Shown here: in pieces, positions 1 through 8,983 of the stretch
Layout: the number at the start of each line of letters is the position of its first letter
Numbering within the stretch: the first letter of the stretch is position 1
Translations under genes and position numbers: made by a program
The notes under the pieces: model-generated
Database searches by the model: none
Seen by the model: the letters and a program-made list of their open reading frames with translations, nothing else
Told to the model about the DNA's origin: nothing
Assembly: GCA_025054695.1 (NCBI GenBank)
Contig: JANWZI010000004.1
Location: 37,311 to 101,310, forward strand
Direction: 5' to 3'
Source: Myxococcota bacterium
GTDB taxonomy: Bacteria; Myxococcota_A; Polyangia; Polyangiales; JANWZI01
DNA: 64,000 nucleotides

Positions 1-1778
1 GCGACCTCGATCTCGACCGCGAGCTCGGCAAGCTCTCGGAAGCCGACCACGCGGCGCTGTCGGCGAAGCTGCGGGCGCGCGCGCGCGAGCTGATCCGGCT
101 GCTCGACGAGGACGTCGGTCCGTACCGAGCGCGGGCCGAGGCGCTCGTCGCCCAGGCGCGGGCGCGTGCGCAGCAACAGGCGAAGGACCCCGTTTCCTCA
201 GCCAGCGCGCAAGCGCCTCCGTCGCGACCCGAAACCGAGGCGACGAGCGGCACCACCGCCCCGGACGGCGTCCGCGACGAGGACCTGCAAGCCGCGCCCG
301 CACAGACCGGCCGCCCGTGCTCGACGTGCGGTGCACGCAACGATGCCGACGCGCTCTTCTGCAAGAAATGCGGCGCGCGCCTCGTCGCGAGCTCCGCGTT
401 GCTTCTGCTCGCCGTCCTCGGCTCGCTTCTCGCGGCGGATCGCGCGCTCGCGCAGCCGACCGTCGCCCGCGACGGAGGGGATGGCGCCGCGAGCGGCGAG
501 CGGACCGCGGATCCCGCGCTCGAGTCCCTGCCACCGGGCCATCCGCCCATCGAACCCCGCGGACCGGGAGATCTGGTGGCCCGCGCGCAGCGCGAGCAGC
601 AGACGGCCACGGCGCCCCCCCCCCCCGACGACCGCGTCCATCGCATTCTGACCGGCCGCGCCCCGCCGCTCGTCCGCTCCGAAGCAGATTCCTCGGTGCC
701 CGTGGGCAGCATCCGCGTCCACGTCGTGGACGAGGCCGGAGCCGCCGTGGCAGGGGCCACCGTCGAGCTTCGCATCGGGCGCGAGGGAGCGCCCGACGAG
801 CGGCGCGAGACGCGCACCGATACGGAAGGCCGAGTCGTCTTCGAGGGGCTGACCGTGGGGCAGGGTCGGCTCTATCGCGTGGCGGTCCCGCACGGCGGCG
901 CCGTCTACGGCACCGGTCCGTTCCACCTCGCGCTCGACCGGGGTCAGCAGGTGACGGTCACGCGACTGGAGACGACGCGCGACGATCGGCAGGTCGTCGT
1001 GCTGTGGCTCGGCACGTTCGTCGAGCTGCGCGACGAACGCGTGCACGTCGTGCAGCGCGCGCAGATCGCCAACGTGGGCGCGCGCACGTTCGTGCTGCCG
1101 GGCGACGGGCTGCGCGTCGCGCTGCCCGAAGGCTTCCTCGCGTTCCAGTCCGAGGAGATCGAGGGCGACTTGCGCCTGAGCGGCGACGAGAACGGGTTCC
1201 GAGTCCGTGGCTCGCTCCCGCCGGGCGTGCACGTGCTGACCTGGGCGTACGACCTGCCCATCGACGGCGATCGCGTGGACATGTTCCTCGCGCTGCCCAT
1301 GCGGACCTGGCAGATCGAGCTGCGCGTGCAGGCGCCGCCGGGCCTGCGCGTCGAAGTCGACGGGATGCCCCCGCCCGAGCTCGTCGAGCAGGACGGCAGC
1401 CGCCTGCTGGTCACCGCCGTCGAGCGGCCCCCGGACGCGCCGCCCACCGAACGGATAGGCATCCGGATCCGCGGCATCCCAGGGCCCGGTCCCGTCCGCT
1501 GGATCGCCGTCGTTCTCGCCTCGGCGCTGGTTCTGGGCGCGCTGGTGCTCGCGCTGCGGCCAGCACCGGCACCGTCCCACGCGACCCCCGACGTCGACCG
1601 ACGGGCCGAGATCGACGCATTGCTCGAGCAAATTGTCACGCTCGACCGGATGCGCGAAGCGGGCGAGGTGGGCCCCGCCTTCCATGCGCGACGGACGGAC
1701 GAGCTGGTCACGGAGCTGGCTCTCTTGCTCCGCGAGCGAGACGAAGCCGGCGGCTCGACCGCGAACCCGCGGAACTGA
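1..1778 (+). CDS. Zinc-ribbon membrane protein with carboxypeptidase-like regulatory domain, 5'-truncated
   Basis: The track's 459-residue ORF is only the tail of this gene: the same frame is open back to base 3. The visible N-terminus is a charged helix (GKLSEADHAALSAKL) of the kind found in small zinc-ribbon proteins near cytochrome c maturation genes. A four-cysteine ribbon (CSTCG...CKKCG) follows at visible residues 106-126. Next is a hydrophobic segment (LLLLAVLGSLLAADRALA), an Ig-like regulatory domain (GAAVAGATVELRIG, with TDTEGRVVFEGL), and a large presumably periplasmic part. A second membrane segment (WIAVVLASALVLGALVLAL) precedes a short helical tail resembling the N-terminal helix. 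The gene probably encodes a two-span inner-membrane protein. The function is unknown. The true start lies outside the window, so the annotated Met at 399 should not be used. Confidence 0.7.
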   Translation, partial: DLDLDRELGKLSEADHAALSAKLRARARELIRLLDEDVGPYRARAEALVAQARARAQQQAKDPVSSASAQAPPSRPETEATSGTTAPDGVRDEDLQAAPAQTGRPCSTCGARNDADALFCKKCGARLVASSALLLLAVLGSLLAADRALAQPTVARDGGDGAASGERTADPALESLPPGHPPIEPRGPGDLVARAQREQQTATAPPPPDDRVHRILTGRAPPLVRSEADSSVPVGSIRVHVVDEAGAAVAGATVELRIGREGAPDERRETRTDTEGRVVFEGLTVGQGRLYRVAVPHGGAVYGTGPFHLALDRGQQVTVTRLETTRDDRQVVVLWLGTFVELRDERVHVVQRAQIANVGARTFVLPGDGLRVALPEGFLAFQSEEIEGDLRLSGDENGFRVRGSLPPGVHVLTWAYDLPIDGDRVDMFLALPMRTWQIELRVQAPPGLRVEVDGMPPPELVEQDGSRLLVTAVERPPDAPPTERIGIRIRGIPGPGPVRWIAVVLASALVLGALVLALRPAPAPSHATPDVDRRAEIDALLEQIVTLDRMREAGEVGPAFHARRTDELVTELALLLRERDEAGGSTANPRN

Positions 1779-1865
1779 TCGGGCGCGTTGCTGCTCCTCC
1801 ATCCTCCGGCGCGGACGGGGGACTGGAACTCGCGTGCGATCCCGTCACGACGGCGCACGACGCCG

Positions 1866-3002
1866 TCAGCCGCGCCGGAACGGTCCGTGAGCCTTCAGAT
1901 CGCGCGCTGGGATCCCCACCCAGCGGCGCTCGTGCGGGAGCGATCGCCGCACGGCGCGCGCGAGCGCCGGATCGGCGAACCAATGCATGGCGGGCACAGT
2001 CACCGGCTGCAGTCCCCGGCGCAGCTTGTGCGCGCCGCCCGGACCCGCCTCGAAGTGGTGCAGGCCGCGCTCGATCGCGCGCTCGATGAGGCGGTAGTAG
2101 CACAGCTCGAAGTGCAGGAACGGCTGCTCGACGAGCGTGCCCCACCACCTTCCGTATAGCCGACCGCCCTTCTCGAACGCGAGCGCCCCGGCGACGGCAA
2201 TGCCGTCGCGATGGGCGACGACCGCGAGCGCATGGCACCCCGCCGGCCCGACGAGCGCGGCGAAGAACTCATCTGTAAGGTAGCCTACAAATCCATGGCG
2301 CAGGCAATTGGCCCGGTAGAACCGAGCCAGGCTCGCGGTGAGCGTCGCGTCGAAGCGCTCGTGCGGAACGAGCTCGATGCGTAGCCCCGAGGCGGCCAGC
2401 GCGGCCCGCTCGCGCCGGATCTGCTTGCGCAGCGGCGCACGGAGCCGTTCGAGGTAGCCCGCGAAGCTCGCGTAGCCCTCGTTGCGCCAGTGCAGCTGGA
2501 CCGAAACGCTCTGCACGAGGCGGCCGTCGGCGGCGAGCAGCGCGTGCTGCTCGGGGCGCAGGTACAAGAGGTGGACCGACGAGGCGCCGCGATGTCGCGC
2601 GGCCTCGAGCAGTCCGTCGACCAGGCGCGCCGTGACGAGGCGCGGTTCGCAGTCGGCACGGATGAGGAGCCGGTCGCCGGTCGCGGGCGTCACCGGCGTC
2701 ATCGCGACGAGCTTCGGGTAGTAGGGCACACCCAAGCGCCATGCCGTCATGGCCCAGTGATCGTCGAAGACGAACTCCGCGCGGCCGTGATCCTTGAGAT
2801 AGGCGGCGACGGCCCCGACGAGGCGGCCGTCTTCCCACAGCGTGACGTGACAAGGATGCCATCCCGTGGACGGGCACGCGGTGCCCGAGTCCTCGAGCGC
2901 CCGAAGGTAGGCGTGCGCCGAAAACGGGTCGTCGGGCCCGACGAGCGCGTCCCACGCGTCCGGCTCGACCTCGGCGATCGACGTGAGCAGCCGCAGCTCC
3001 AT
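1866..3002 (-). CDS. DUF482 (COG3146) GNAT-fold acyltransferase, peptidoglycan-biosynthesis-like
   Basis: The 378-residue product matches the pattern of the DUF482/COG3146 family, often named 'peptidogalycan biosynthesis protein'. This family shares the double-GNAT fold of FemAB-type aminoacyl transferases. Recognisable blocks are the N-terminal FSAHAYLRALEDSG, the central YPKLVAMTPVTPATG, the basic helix LRKQIRRERAAL, the FYRANCLRHG segment, and the C-terminal HFEAGPGGAHKLRRGLQPV. The ATG start gives MELRLLTSI, the usual family N-terminus. There is no signal peptide, so it is probably cytoplasmic. The substrate is unknown, and the name rests on family resemblance only. It stands alone, divergent from the lipoprotein gene to its right. 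Confidence 0.8.
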   Translation of the reverse strand: MELRLLTSIAEVEPDAWDALVGPDDPFSAHAYLRALEDSGTACPSTGWHPCHVTLWEDGRLVGAVAAYLKDHGRAEFVFDDHWAMTAWRLGVPYYPKLVAMTPVTPATGDRLLIRADCEPRLVTARLVDGLLEAARHRGASSVHLLYLRPEQHALLAADGRLVQSVSVQLHWRNEGYASFAGYLERLRAPLRKQIRRERAALAASGLRIELVPHERFDATLTASLARFYRANCLRHGFVGYLTDEFFAALVGPAGCHALAVVAHRDGIAVAGALAFEKGGRLYGRWWGTLVEQPFLHFELCYYRLIERAIERGLHHFEAGPGGAHKLRRGLQPVTVPAMHWFADPALARAVRRSLPHERRWVGIPARDLKAHGPFRRG

Positions 3003-3073
3003 CGTGGCGGCGTGCCTCGGCTCGCGGCGCGGCGCGTACGGGCCGAGGCTGCGTTATCCTGCACACAGAGCGC

Positions 3074-3703
3074 GTGTCTGTCAGGCACCTGTTCGGCGTC
3101 GCGTTCCTGCTCGGGTGCGTCGAGAGCCCGGCGGGTCGGGGCGCGCTGCCCCTGCACGCCGGCGATCGGCTGGAGCTGGTCCTGCTGCAAAAGGCCTTCG
3201 AGCCACCGCCCGGTGCCGATGGCGCCGCACGCTTCGAGGTGGGCTGGAAGGACGCGGGTGGAGCGATCCGTCGCATCGAGGGCGGCCCGTGGCTCGAGGC
3301 CCTGCGCTACCGCGACCACGCGGCCCTGGTGGACGACGAGGAGCGTCTCTGGCTCGTGCATCCGCGCGGCGCGCGGCATCTGCTCGGAACCGGCGTCGTC
3401 GGCGGCCCCACCGTTTCGTACGACGCGCGCCGGCTCGCGTGGGTCGAACGCACGGGCGCGCTGCGCGTGTACGACGGCCACGGCGCGCGCACGCTCGCGC
3501 GTGGGCTGTCCTCCGCGGGGGCGATGCATTTCGCGTCGCAGGACACGGCGCTGCGCTTCGTCGGCGCTTCGCCAGGTGGCATCGCGGGCTGGTGGGAGCT
3601 CGACGTCGCGTCGGGACGGCTGCGCTGCCTGACGAACTGCTCGTTGCGGGCGGGCGAGCGGTGGGGGAACAACTTCGTGCCGCCGCATCGAGGCGCGCCG
3701 TGA
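3074..3703 (+). CDS. Small lipoprotein, propeller-like, function unknown
   Basis: The 209-residue product starts at a GTG. A short N-terminus with a lipobox-like VAFLLGC predicts lipidation at Cys15. The rest contains short repeats alternating beta-strand patterns (RLWLVHPRGARHLLG, RLAWVERTGALRVYDG, ALRFVGASPGG), which suggests a partial beta-propeller. No enzyme motif is visible. Its TGA overlaps the GTG start of the M23 peptidase gene by four bases (GTGA), so the two are probably translationally coupled and may act together at the envelope. The overlap is seen; the partnership is inferred. Confidence 0.65.
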   Translation: MSVRHLFGVAFLLGCVESPAGRGALPLHAGDRLELVLLQKAFEPPPGADGAARFEVGWKDAGGAIRRIEGGPWLEALRYRDHAALVDDEERLWLVHPRGARHLLGTGVVGGPTVSYDARRLAWVERTGALRVYDGHGARTLARGLSSAGAMHFASQDTALRFVGASPGGIAGWWELDVASGRLRCLTNCSLRAGERWGNNFVPPHRGAP

Positions 3704-5037
3704 TCGCGCGGCGGCACGTGCGGGGCTGCGGCGCGCTCGTCGCGCTCGTCGCGCTCGCGACCGTGGGGCTCGGCCCTCAGCGTGTCCCGGCCCAGCAGTT
3801 TCGCCGTCCCGTCGCCTGCGACGGATGCATCGCCAACTGGTACTACTTCGACCACGACGGCGGAGGCGGGCTGCGCGACTGGGCCTGTCTGCGCAGCACG
3901 TACGACGGCCACCGGGGCAGCGACTTCTCGCTTCGCGGCGGGAACGCGGCGATTGACGCAGGGCACGACGTGGTGGCGGTGGCCGACGGCGTCGTCGTTT
4001 CCGTGCAGGACGGGCACTTCGACCGCTGCACGTCGTGTGGCGGCGATCGCTGCGGGCGCGGTTTCGGCTTCGGTTTCGGCAACCACGTCGTGATCGATCA
4101 CGGCGAGCGTCGCGTCATCTACGCGCACCTGCGTACCGGTTCGGTGCGCGTCGGCCCCGGCGACACGGTGCGCTGCGGCCAGACGATCGGCCAGATCGGC
4201 AGTTCCGGCTGCAGCACCGGGGCGCACCTGCACCTCGAGGTGCGACCGCGCGGCGGCTCCTCCTCGACGGCCTACGATCCGTTCCAGGGCGACTGCTCGG
4301 CCGGGCCGAGCGCGTGGGTCGATCAGGGGCCGCACCGTGGGATGCCGTCGCCCGCCTGCGACGGCGAGCCGCCTCCGCCGACGTGTCCACCTGGCACCTA
4401 CCCCATCTGGACCTGCAACCCCGAGCGCACCGCGCGACGGCGCTGCATCGACGGCGCCGACGAGACGCAGGAGTGTCCGTGGGGCTGCATCTCGATGCCC
4501 GTCGGCGTGGACGACGAATGCGCGGGGCCTCCCGACGCCGACGGCGACGGACACGACGCGACGGCGGACTGCGACGACGCCAACGCGTCGGTGTTTCCCG
4601 GGGCCGACGATCCGTGCGGCGACGGCGTCGATCAGGACTGCGTGGGGGGCGACGCGCCGTGCATGGAGGAGCCGGACGCCGGCGCCGGAGAAGAGGACGG
4701 GGGTGGCTCGAGCGCCGAAGACGTCGAGGCGGGTCCGATTCCCGCGGCCGACGCGAGCATCCCGGGCGCGGACCGCGGGCTCGAGGATACGGAGGGCGGA
4801 ACGCGCCGGCTCACGTCGCTCGCGGGAAGGTGCTCGTGCCGCGCAGTGGGTGTCGGCGCTGTCGGAACGGGGAACGCGTTCCTCGTCGTGGGCACGGCGG
4901 GACTGCTCGCGTCGCTGCGACGCACCCGATGGTACGGCGCACAGCGGGGGCGGCGGCCCGGTGCGCATGGCTCGCCCAAGACTCGGGCCGCCACGGTGTC
5001 CGATCCACGCGATGCACGAGCGCGGTGCGGTGCTTGA
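3700..5037 (+). CDS. Secreted M23 (LytM) metallopeptidase with MopE-type repeat and MYXO-CTERM-like tail
   Basis: The track ORF begins far upstream in another gene's shadow. The GTG overlapping the previous stop gives VIARRHVRGCGALVALVALATVGLG, a plausible signal peptide. The M23 domain carries HRGSD (HxxxD) and the HLHLE motif (HxH) that together hold the catalytic zinc, with a cysteine-bearing insert (CTSCGGDRC). A Cys-rich linker and a MopE-like calcium/metal-binding repeat (DADGDGHDATADCDDAN) follow. An acidic Ala/Glu-rich stalk leads to a Cys, a hydrophobic stretch (FLVVGTAGLLASL) and RRTRW, which resembles a MYXO-CTERM sorting tail. The role is probably cleavage of peptidoglycan cross-links or another envelope peptide. 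Residues after RRTRW run longer than is usual for such tails. Confidence 0.85.
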   Translation: MIARRHVRGCGALVALVALATVGLGPQRVPAQQFRRPVACDGCIANWYYFDHDGGGGLRDWACLRSTYDGHRGSDFSLRGGNAAIDAGHDVVAVADGVVVSVQDGHFDRCTSCGGDRCGRGFGFGFGNHVVIDHGERRVIYAHLRTGSVRVGPGDTVRCGQTIGQIGSSGCSTGAHLHLEVRPRGGSSSTAYDPFQGDCSAGPSAWVDQGPHRGMPSPACDGEPPPPTCPPGTYPIWTCNPERTARRRCIDGADETQECPWGCISMPVGVDDECAGPPDADGDGHDATADCDDANASVFPGADDPCGDGVDQDCVGGDAPCMEEPDAGAGEEDGGGSSAEDVEAGPIPAADASIPGADRGLEDTEGGTRRLTSLAGRCSCRAVGVGAVGTGNAFLVVGTAGLLASLRRTRWYGAQRGRRPGAHGSPKTRAATVSDPRDARARCGA

Positions 5038-5063
5038 TCCTGCCGCGAATCGATGGCTATCAT
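5034..5063 (+). promoter_or_regulatory. sigma70-like promoter for the GltJ-like gene
   Basis: TTGATC and TATCAT are separated by 18 bases, and initiation would fall about 50 bases before the ATG of the GltJ-like gene. The -35 hexamer overlaps the stop codon of the M23 gene. A purine-rich GGGAACGGAG lies in the leader. Prediction by eye only. Confidence 0.45.
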
Positions 5064-5120
5064 CCGCCGTCGTCTCTTCGGTGATCGCGCGCCCGTGACG
5101 GGAACGGAGCCCTCGAGCCC

Positions 5121-6932
5121 ATGAAGATCGTCTGTGACAGCTGCGGCGCCAAGTATTCCATCGCGGACGAGAAGGTCGCCGGCAAGGTATTCAAGATCCG
5201 CTGCAAGAAGTGCCAGGCGGTGATCATCGTGCGGGGCGACCAGCCCGCCGCGTCCGAGGCGCCGGCCGCGCAACCGCCGGCCGACGCCGTCTGGCACGTC
5301 GTCGTCCAGGGAGAGCAGCAAGGGCCGTTCACGGTCGAGCAAATCGGCGAGATGCTCGGCGCGGGTACGATCGACTGGGACGCGTACGTCTGGCGCGAAG
5401 GGTTCGACGACTGGCTCGTCGCGCGCGACGTGCCCGAGCTCGTCGAGGCGATCACGGGTCAGGCCGCCACGCGGGTGGCCGCTGGGCCTCAGGGGCTGCA
5501 GGGAGGCGTCGCGGCAACTGCCGATCCGTTCGCGTCGTCTGGCGGCGGCGGCGCCGATCCGTTCGCGGGTGTGGGCGACTCCTTCGGAGGCGCGGTGACC
5601 GACTCGCCGTTCGCGCAGGCTCCGGCTCCCGCCGTGGCGGCGGGGGCTGCTCCGCGGCCCGCGCGTGCCGGCAAGGACGTCTTCGCCTCGGCGAGTGCCT
5701 TCGAAGCAGCCGGCGGCAGTGACGATGACGTCGTCGCGAGCGCACCGAGCCCGCGTCTGACGCCCGAGCGGATGACAGGGCAGCGCAACGAGAATTCGGT
5801 TCTTTTCTCGCTCGCGAATCTGCAGGCGCTCGCCACGGGTGGCAGCGCGCCCGCGACGGCATCCGTCGGAGCCGCGCGGCCCGGTCAGGCCGGTGGGGAG
5901 GGCTCCGGTCTCATCGACATCCGCGCCCTGGCGTCCGCCACGTCGAGCCCTGCCACGGCCGCGCGCAAGGACGCCGTCGACGACCTGCTGTCCATCGGCA
6001 CGGGGTCGCCTCTGGGAAGCGCGCTCGGCGCTCCGGTGCTCGCGCCCGTCGTGCAGGAGCCGAAGAGCAACCGCACCGTTCTCTACGCGGTCGTCGGAGC
6101 GGCCGCAGTGGTGGCCATCGCGGCCATCGCGATCATTGCGGTGCTCCTGTCGCGTCCGAGCGAGCCGTCGGTGGCGCAGGCGCCGGTCATGCCGCCATCC
6201 GGCACCGCCCCATCGGCGACGAACTCGATCACAGGCCCCGGTGCCGTTGCGCCGACGGGCGCTTCGGGCGAGGCAATGGGCGCAGCGGGTGGGGCATTGG
6301 CCGCTCCATCGTCGACCTCGACGAGTGCCGCCCCCCCACCCACGACCGCCCCCCAGGCCGCCGCGACCGAGCGCGAAGAGAGCGAACGTACGGGCGGTGG
6401 GCGAGGCTCGCGACGGCGCGGAGGCGGTGGCGAGCCGGAGAGTCGGGGTTCGGGCAGTTCGTCTTCGAGCCCGACCGCGGCCAGCGAGCCAGCTCCATCG
6501 GCCGCAGGCGCGAGCAGCATGGCGTCCGGGGGCGCACGGTCGAGCGGCGGCGGAGGCGGCGGGATCGACGAGTTGCTCGACCGCGCCATCGGTGGCGCGG
6601 GGACGTCGATGGCCAGCCCGGCGCCGACGGCGATGGCCCCCCCGAGTCAGGACTCCGACCTCCCGGAGCAGCCGACGCGCGAGGTCGTTCTCAACGCGAT
6701 GCGCGCGATCCAGGACCAGGTCGCGGCGTGCGGACAGGGACAGGCCCAGCGCGGTACCGCGATGACCAACGTGACCGTCTCGGGCGCCACGGGACGGGTG
6801 ACCGGCGCCGAGGTGACGGGGCAGTTCGCCGGCACGCCGGTCGGCTCCTGCGTCGCGCGCGCCGTGCGGGGCGCACGATTCCCGCGCTTCCGCCGCGACA
6901 CGTTCTCGTTCTCGTTCCCCTTCCGCATCTGA
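5121..6932 (+). CDS. GltJ/AgmX-like zinc-ribbon, GYF, single-span protein with TonB-like C-terminal domain
   Basis: The 603-residue product has the domain order of myxobacterial GltJ/AgmX-type proteins. First is an N-terminal MJ0042-type zinc ribbon (CDSCGAKYS...CKKCQ, residues 5-35). A GYF_2 domain follows (WHVVVQGEQQGPFTVEQI through WREGFDDWL, about 55-105). Then comes a very long Ala/Ser/Gly/Pro-rich linker interrupted by one membrane segment (VVGAAAVVAIAAIAIIAVLL, about 322-341). The C-terminal AgmX/PglI-type domain contains VTVSGATGRVTGAEV, a single Cys in GSCVARAV, and FPRF. In Myxococcus, GltJ is an inner-membrane part of the Agl-Glt gliding machine whose cytoplasmic domains contact MglA. 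Paralogs of this architecture are common in myxobacteria and are not all motility proteins. No other glt gene is nearby, so a gliding role is only an inference. Confidence 0.8.
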   Translation: MKIVCDSCGAKYSIADEKVAGKVFKIRCKKCQAVIIVRGDQPAASEAPAAQPPADAVWHVVVQGEQQGPFTVEQIGEMLGAGTIDWDAYVWREGFDDWLVARDVPELVEAITGQAATRVAAGPQGLQGGVAATADPFASSGGGGADPFAGVGDSFGGAVTDSPFAQAPAPAVAAGAAPRPARAGKDVFASASAFEAAGGSDDDVVASAPSPRLTPERMTGQRNENSVLFSLANLQALATGGSAPATASVGAARPGQAGGEGSGLIDIRALASATSSPATAARKDAVDDLLSIGTGSPLGSALGAPVLAPVVQEPKSNRTVLYAVVGAAAVVAIAAIAIIAVLLSRPSEPSVAQAPVMPPSGTAPSATNSITGPGAVAPTGASGEAMGAAGGALAAPSSTSTSAAPPPTTAPQAAATEREESERTGGGRGSRRRGGGGEPESRGSGSSSSSPTAASEPAPSAAGASSMASGGARSSGGGGGGIDELLDRAIGGAGTSMASPAPTAMAPPSQDSDLPEQPTREVVLNAMRAIQDQVAACGQGQAQRGTAMTNVTVSGATGRVTGAEVTGQFAGTPVGSCVARAVRGARFPRFRRDTFSFSFPFRI

Positions 6933-7326
6933 AGAGCCGGCCGGGCCCGGAGGGGGACGACGACGTAGCGCCACCCCTTACGCGGGTTGCAGCGTCACAT
7001 CCACGCACTTCGCACCGCATCTCAGGCATCGCGTCGCGACTCGACCACGTCGAAGGAGGCAACGCCTTCCGATGCGATCGATGCATACGCGGGAGCCGAG
7101 CGGACGCTGAACCGCGCTGGAGACAGACGCGCTCCATCCCGCCCGCACCGATCTTGGCGACGATCTCGTAGCGTCCCGCGATGCGCGCTCCGGGCTCGAG
7201 CCCCTCGTCGCCGCCGTGCGTGCCCACCGCGCTCCGAGACGACGATTCCGCACGTCGCTCATCGCGGGCGCTGCGCCCGGCGACCGCAGCCCAGAGGCGG
7301 CCTGGGGTGGTCGCCCTGCCGTGCGA
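6933..7326. other. Convergent intergenic region, 394 bp
   Basis: This lies between the plus-strand GltJ-like gene and minus-strand sat. Apart from the kinase fragment listed separately, I see no intact gene, hexamer array or intrinsic terminator. The ORFs drawn across it by the track have no recognisable content. Confidence 0.5.
7123..7227 (-). pseudogene. Serine/threonine protein kinase N-terminal fragment
   Basis: The minus-strand reading from a GTG gives LEPGARIAGRYEIVAKIGAGGM. This is the typical start of a myxobacterial Hanks-type kinase: the juxta-start motif RIAGRYEIV followed by the glycine-rich ATP loop IGAGGM. After the loop the text breaks down (GMERVCLQRG where GMGxVY is expected). 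There is no VAIK lysine, catalytic HRD or DFG. It is therefore a remnant of about 35 codons rather than a gene. Confidence 0.65.
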
Positions 7327-8586
7327 TCAGCCGTCGGCGCGTGCCCGGTAGGCCTCGATCAGGATGTCCGCCGTCTCGGGGCGCATGATGCGCGGATCGG
7401 GCCGCTGCCCGGCGAGCAGCATCTCGCGGATGCGGGTGCCGGAGATGCTCACCGGCTTCTCGTCGGGGTGGTTGTCCGTCAGATCGACGCGCCCGATCGA
7501 CTCGTAATACGCCGCGTAGCCCACGGGCAGCGGCTCGATGGCCAGCTCACCCCCGAGCGCCGAGAAGACCTGTTGCGCGTCGAAATCGCCCCAGATGGGC
7601 GTGCCGTCGCGGTAGGGGGCGTCGGCGTGCTTGCGGCCGATCACGATGTGGCTGAAGCCGTGGTTTTGCCGGTAGATGGCGTGCATGACGGCCTCGGACG
7701 GACCGCCGTAGTACATGCGCATGTCGAGACCGACGAGCGCGAAGACGTCGTGCAGCTCGTATCCGACGCGTTCCCACAACGCGCGGTCCACGTCGCCCTG
7801 TCCGAGCAGCTTGCGACGCAGCAGCACCTCGTAGGTCTTCATGCGCGTCTCGGCGTCGACGTCGTCCCCTTTGAGCTGCCCGACGAGCGGCTGGAGCACG
7901 ACGCCGGCGAACAGGCCGCGGCGCGTGAGCGTCTCGACGCCGTACACGAGCGCGTACTCGTGCGCACGGTGCAGGGGATTGCGCGTCTGGAAGGCCAGCG
8001 CGGCCTCCCAGCGGCGCGTGGCGATGAGCGCGCGCGTCTGCAGCGGCGAGAGCAGGTACTGCCCGAACCGGACGTCGTACGGAGCGGGAAACATCGAGAC
8101 GCGCCCGCCGACCAGATGGGTGCGCGCGTCGCCGAGCGCGATGTCGGCGCCGGGGTGATCGGTGCGGCGCGTGCGGTAGATCCGTTCGATCCAGCGCGCC
8201 TTGTCCCACGCGTAGACGGACTCGACCTCGAGAACCCCGGCGAGCTGGCCCTGCGCGTCGTACAACGCGGCCGGCCGGCCGCGAATCAGGCGCCGAGCCT
8301 CCTCCTCGTGCACGGGCAGCGCGATGGGAATGGTCCATGCGAAGCGGCGCCCACCCCGCACGATGTGCCCTTCGGCGAGCACGCGGTCGTATTCCTCGTC
8401 GACCATCGGCCCCTCGAGCGGCGAGAGCGTTCCGTCGGCGATGCGACGCAGCGTCGTCAGCTCCGCCTCCTCGACGAGCACCTTGGGCCAGCCGGCGGCC
8501 TCGGCCGCGAGCGCGGGCCGGCGCGACAGCGGCAGCGTGCGATCCACGGGCTGATCCAGCCCGCCGTGAACGGGAACGAGCGGCAC
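7327..8586 (-). CDS. sat: Sulfate adenylyltransferase (ATP sulfurylase)
   Basis: The 419-residue product is a homomeric-type ATP sulfurylase, which makes adenosine 5'-phosphosulfate and pyrophosphate from ATP and sulfate in the cytoplasm. Diagnostic motifs are [11 protein letters not shown] (the ATP-binding QxRNxxHxxH motif), GRKHADAPY (GRxHA), and the C-terminal SGTRIREML. The length is normal for the single-domain enzyme, and there is no fused APS kinase domain. The start MPLVPVHGG and an upstream AGGAG (GACAGGAGGAGAGCC on the coding strand) fit. No other sulfur gene is adjacent, so whether it serves assimilation or another route cannot be told here. Confidence 0.95.
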   Translation of the reverse strand: MPLVPVHGGLDQPVDRTLPLSRRPALAAEAAGWPKVLVEEAELTTLRRIADGTLSPLEGPMVDEEYDRVLAEGHIVRGGRRFAWTIPIALPVHEEEARRLIRGRPAALYDAQGQLAGVLEVESVYAWDKARWIERIYRTRRTDHPGADIALGDARTHLVGGRVSMFPAPYDVRFGQYLLSPLQTRALIATRRWEAALAFQTRNPLHRAHEYALVYGVETLTRRGLFAGVVLQPLVGQLKGDDVDAETRMKTYEVLLRRKLLGQGDVDRALWERVGYELHDVFALVGLDMRMYYGGPSEAVMHAIYRQNHGFSHIVIGRKHADAPYRDGTPIWGDFDAQQVFSALGGELAIEPLPVGYAAYYESIGRVDLTDNHPDEKPVSISGTRIREMLLAGQRPDPRIMRPETADILIEAYRARADG

Positions 8587-8667
8587 GGCTCTCCTCCTGT
8601 CGGGCGCGGCCTATGGACGCCTTCGGCGGCCCCGTCAAGCAGGCGCGGTGGCTGCGGGGTTCGTCGA

Positions 8668-8973
8668 TCTCGGCGGGAGGCTCGGGCTCGGACTCGGTGT
8701 CCGACTCGGTCTCGGACTCGGACTCGGACTCGGACTTGGGCTCGGCCTCAGGCTCAGGCTCAGGCTCGGACTCGGGCTCGGACTCGGAGTCGGGCTCGGT
8801 CTCGAACTCGGTCTCGGACTCGGACTCGGGCTCGGGCTCGAACTCGGGCTCAGGCTCCGACTCGGGCTCGGACTCGGTCCCGGTCTCGGTCTCGGTCTCG
8901 GTCTCAGGCCCCAACTCGGACTCGGGCTCAGGCTCAGGCTCGGGCTCGGACTCGGGCTCGGGCTCGGTCTCGC
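8668..8973 (-). repeat. GAGYCC hexanucleotide array 1 (about 300 bp)
   Basis: About fifty imperfect copies of GGRCTC on the plus strand (GAGYCC on the minus), with scattered variants such as GGTCTC, AGGCTC and GAACTC. This is the largest array in the window. It begins about ten bases after the stop codon of the VWA lipoprotein gene and fills the gap before sat. The hexamer has no stop in any frame, so the Ser-Gly/Asp, Glu-Pro/Ser and Pro-Ser ORFs drawn here are artefacts. Confidence 0.95.
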
Positions 8974-8983
8974 CCCGGCCCCG

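Noticed and set aside
2983-3699. Long upstream part of the 684-codon ORF containing the M23 peptidase
   Set aside because: It is an Arg/Ala-rich shadow of the lipoprotein gene. The GTG overlapping the lipoprotein stop gives a proper signal peptide.
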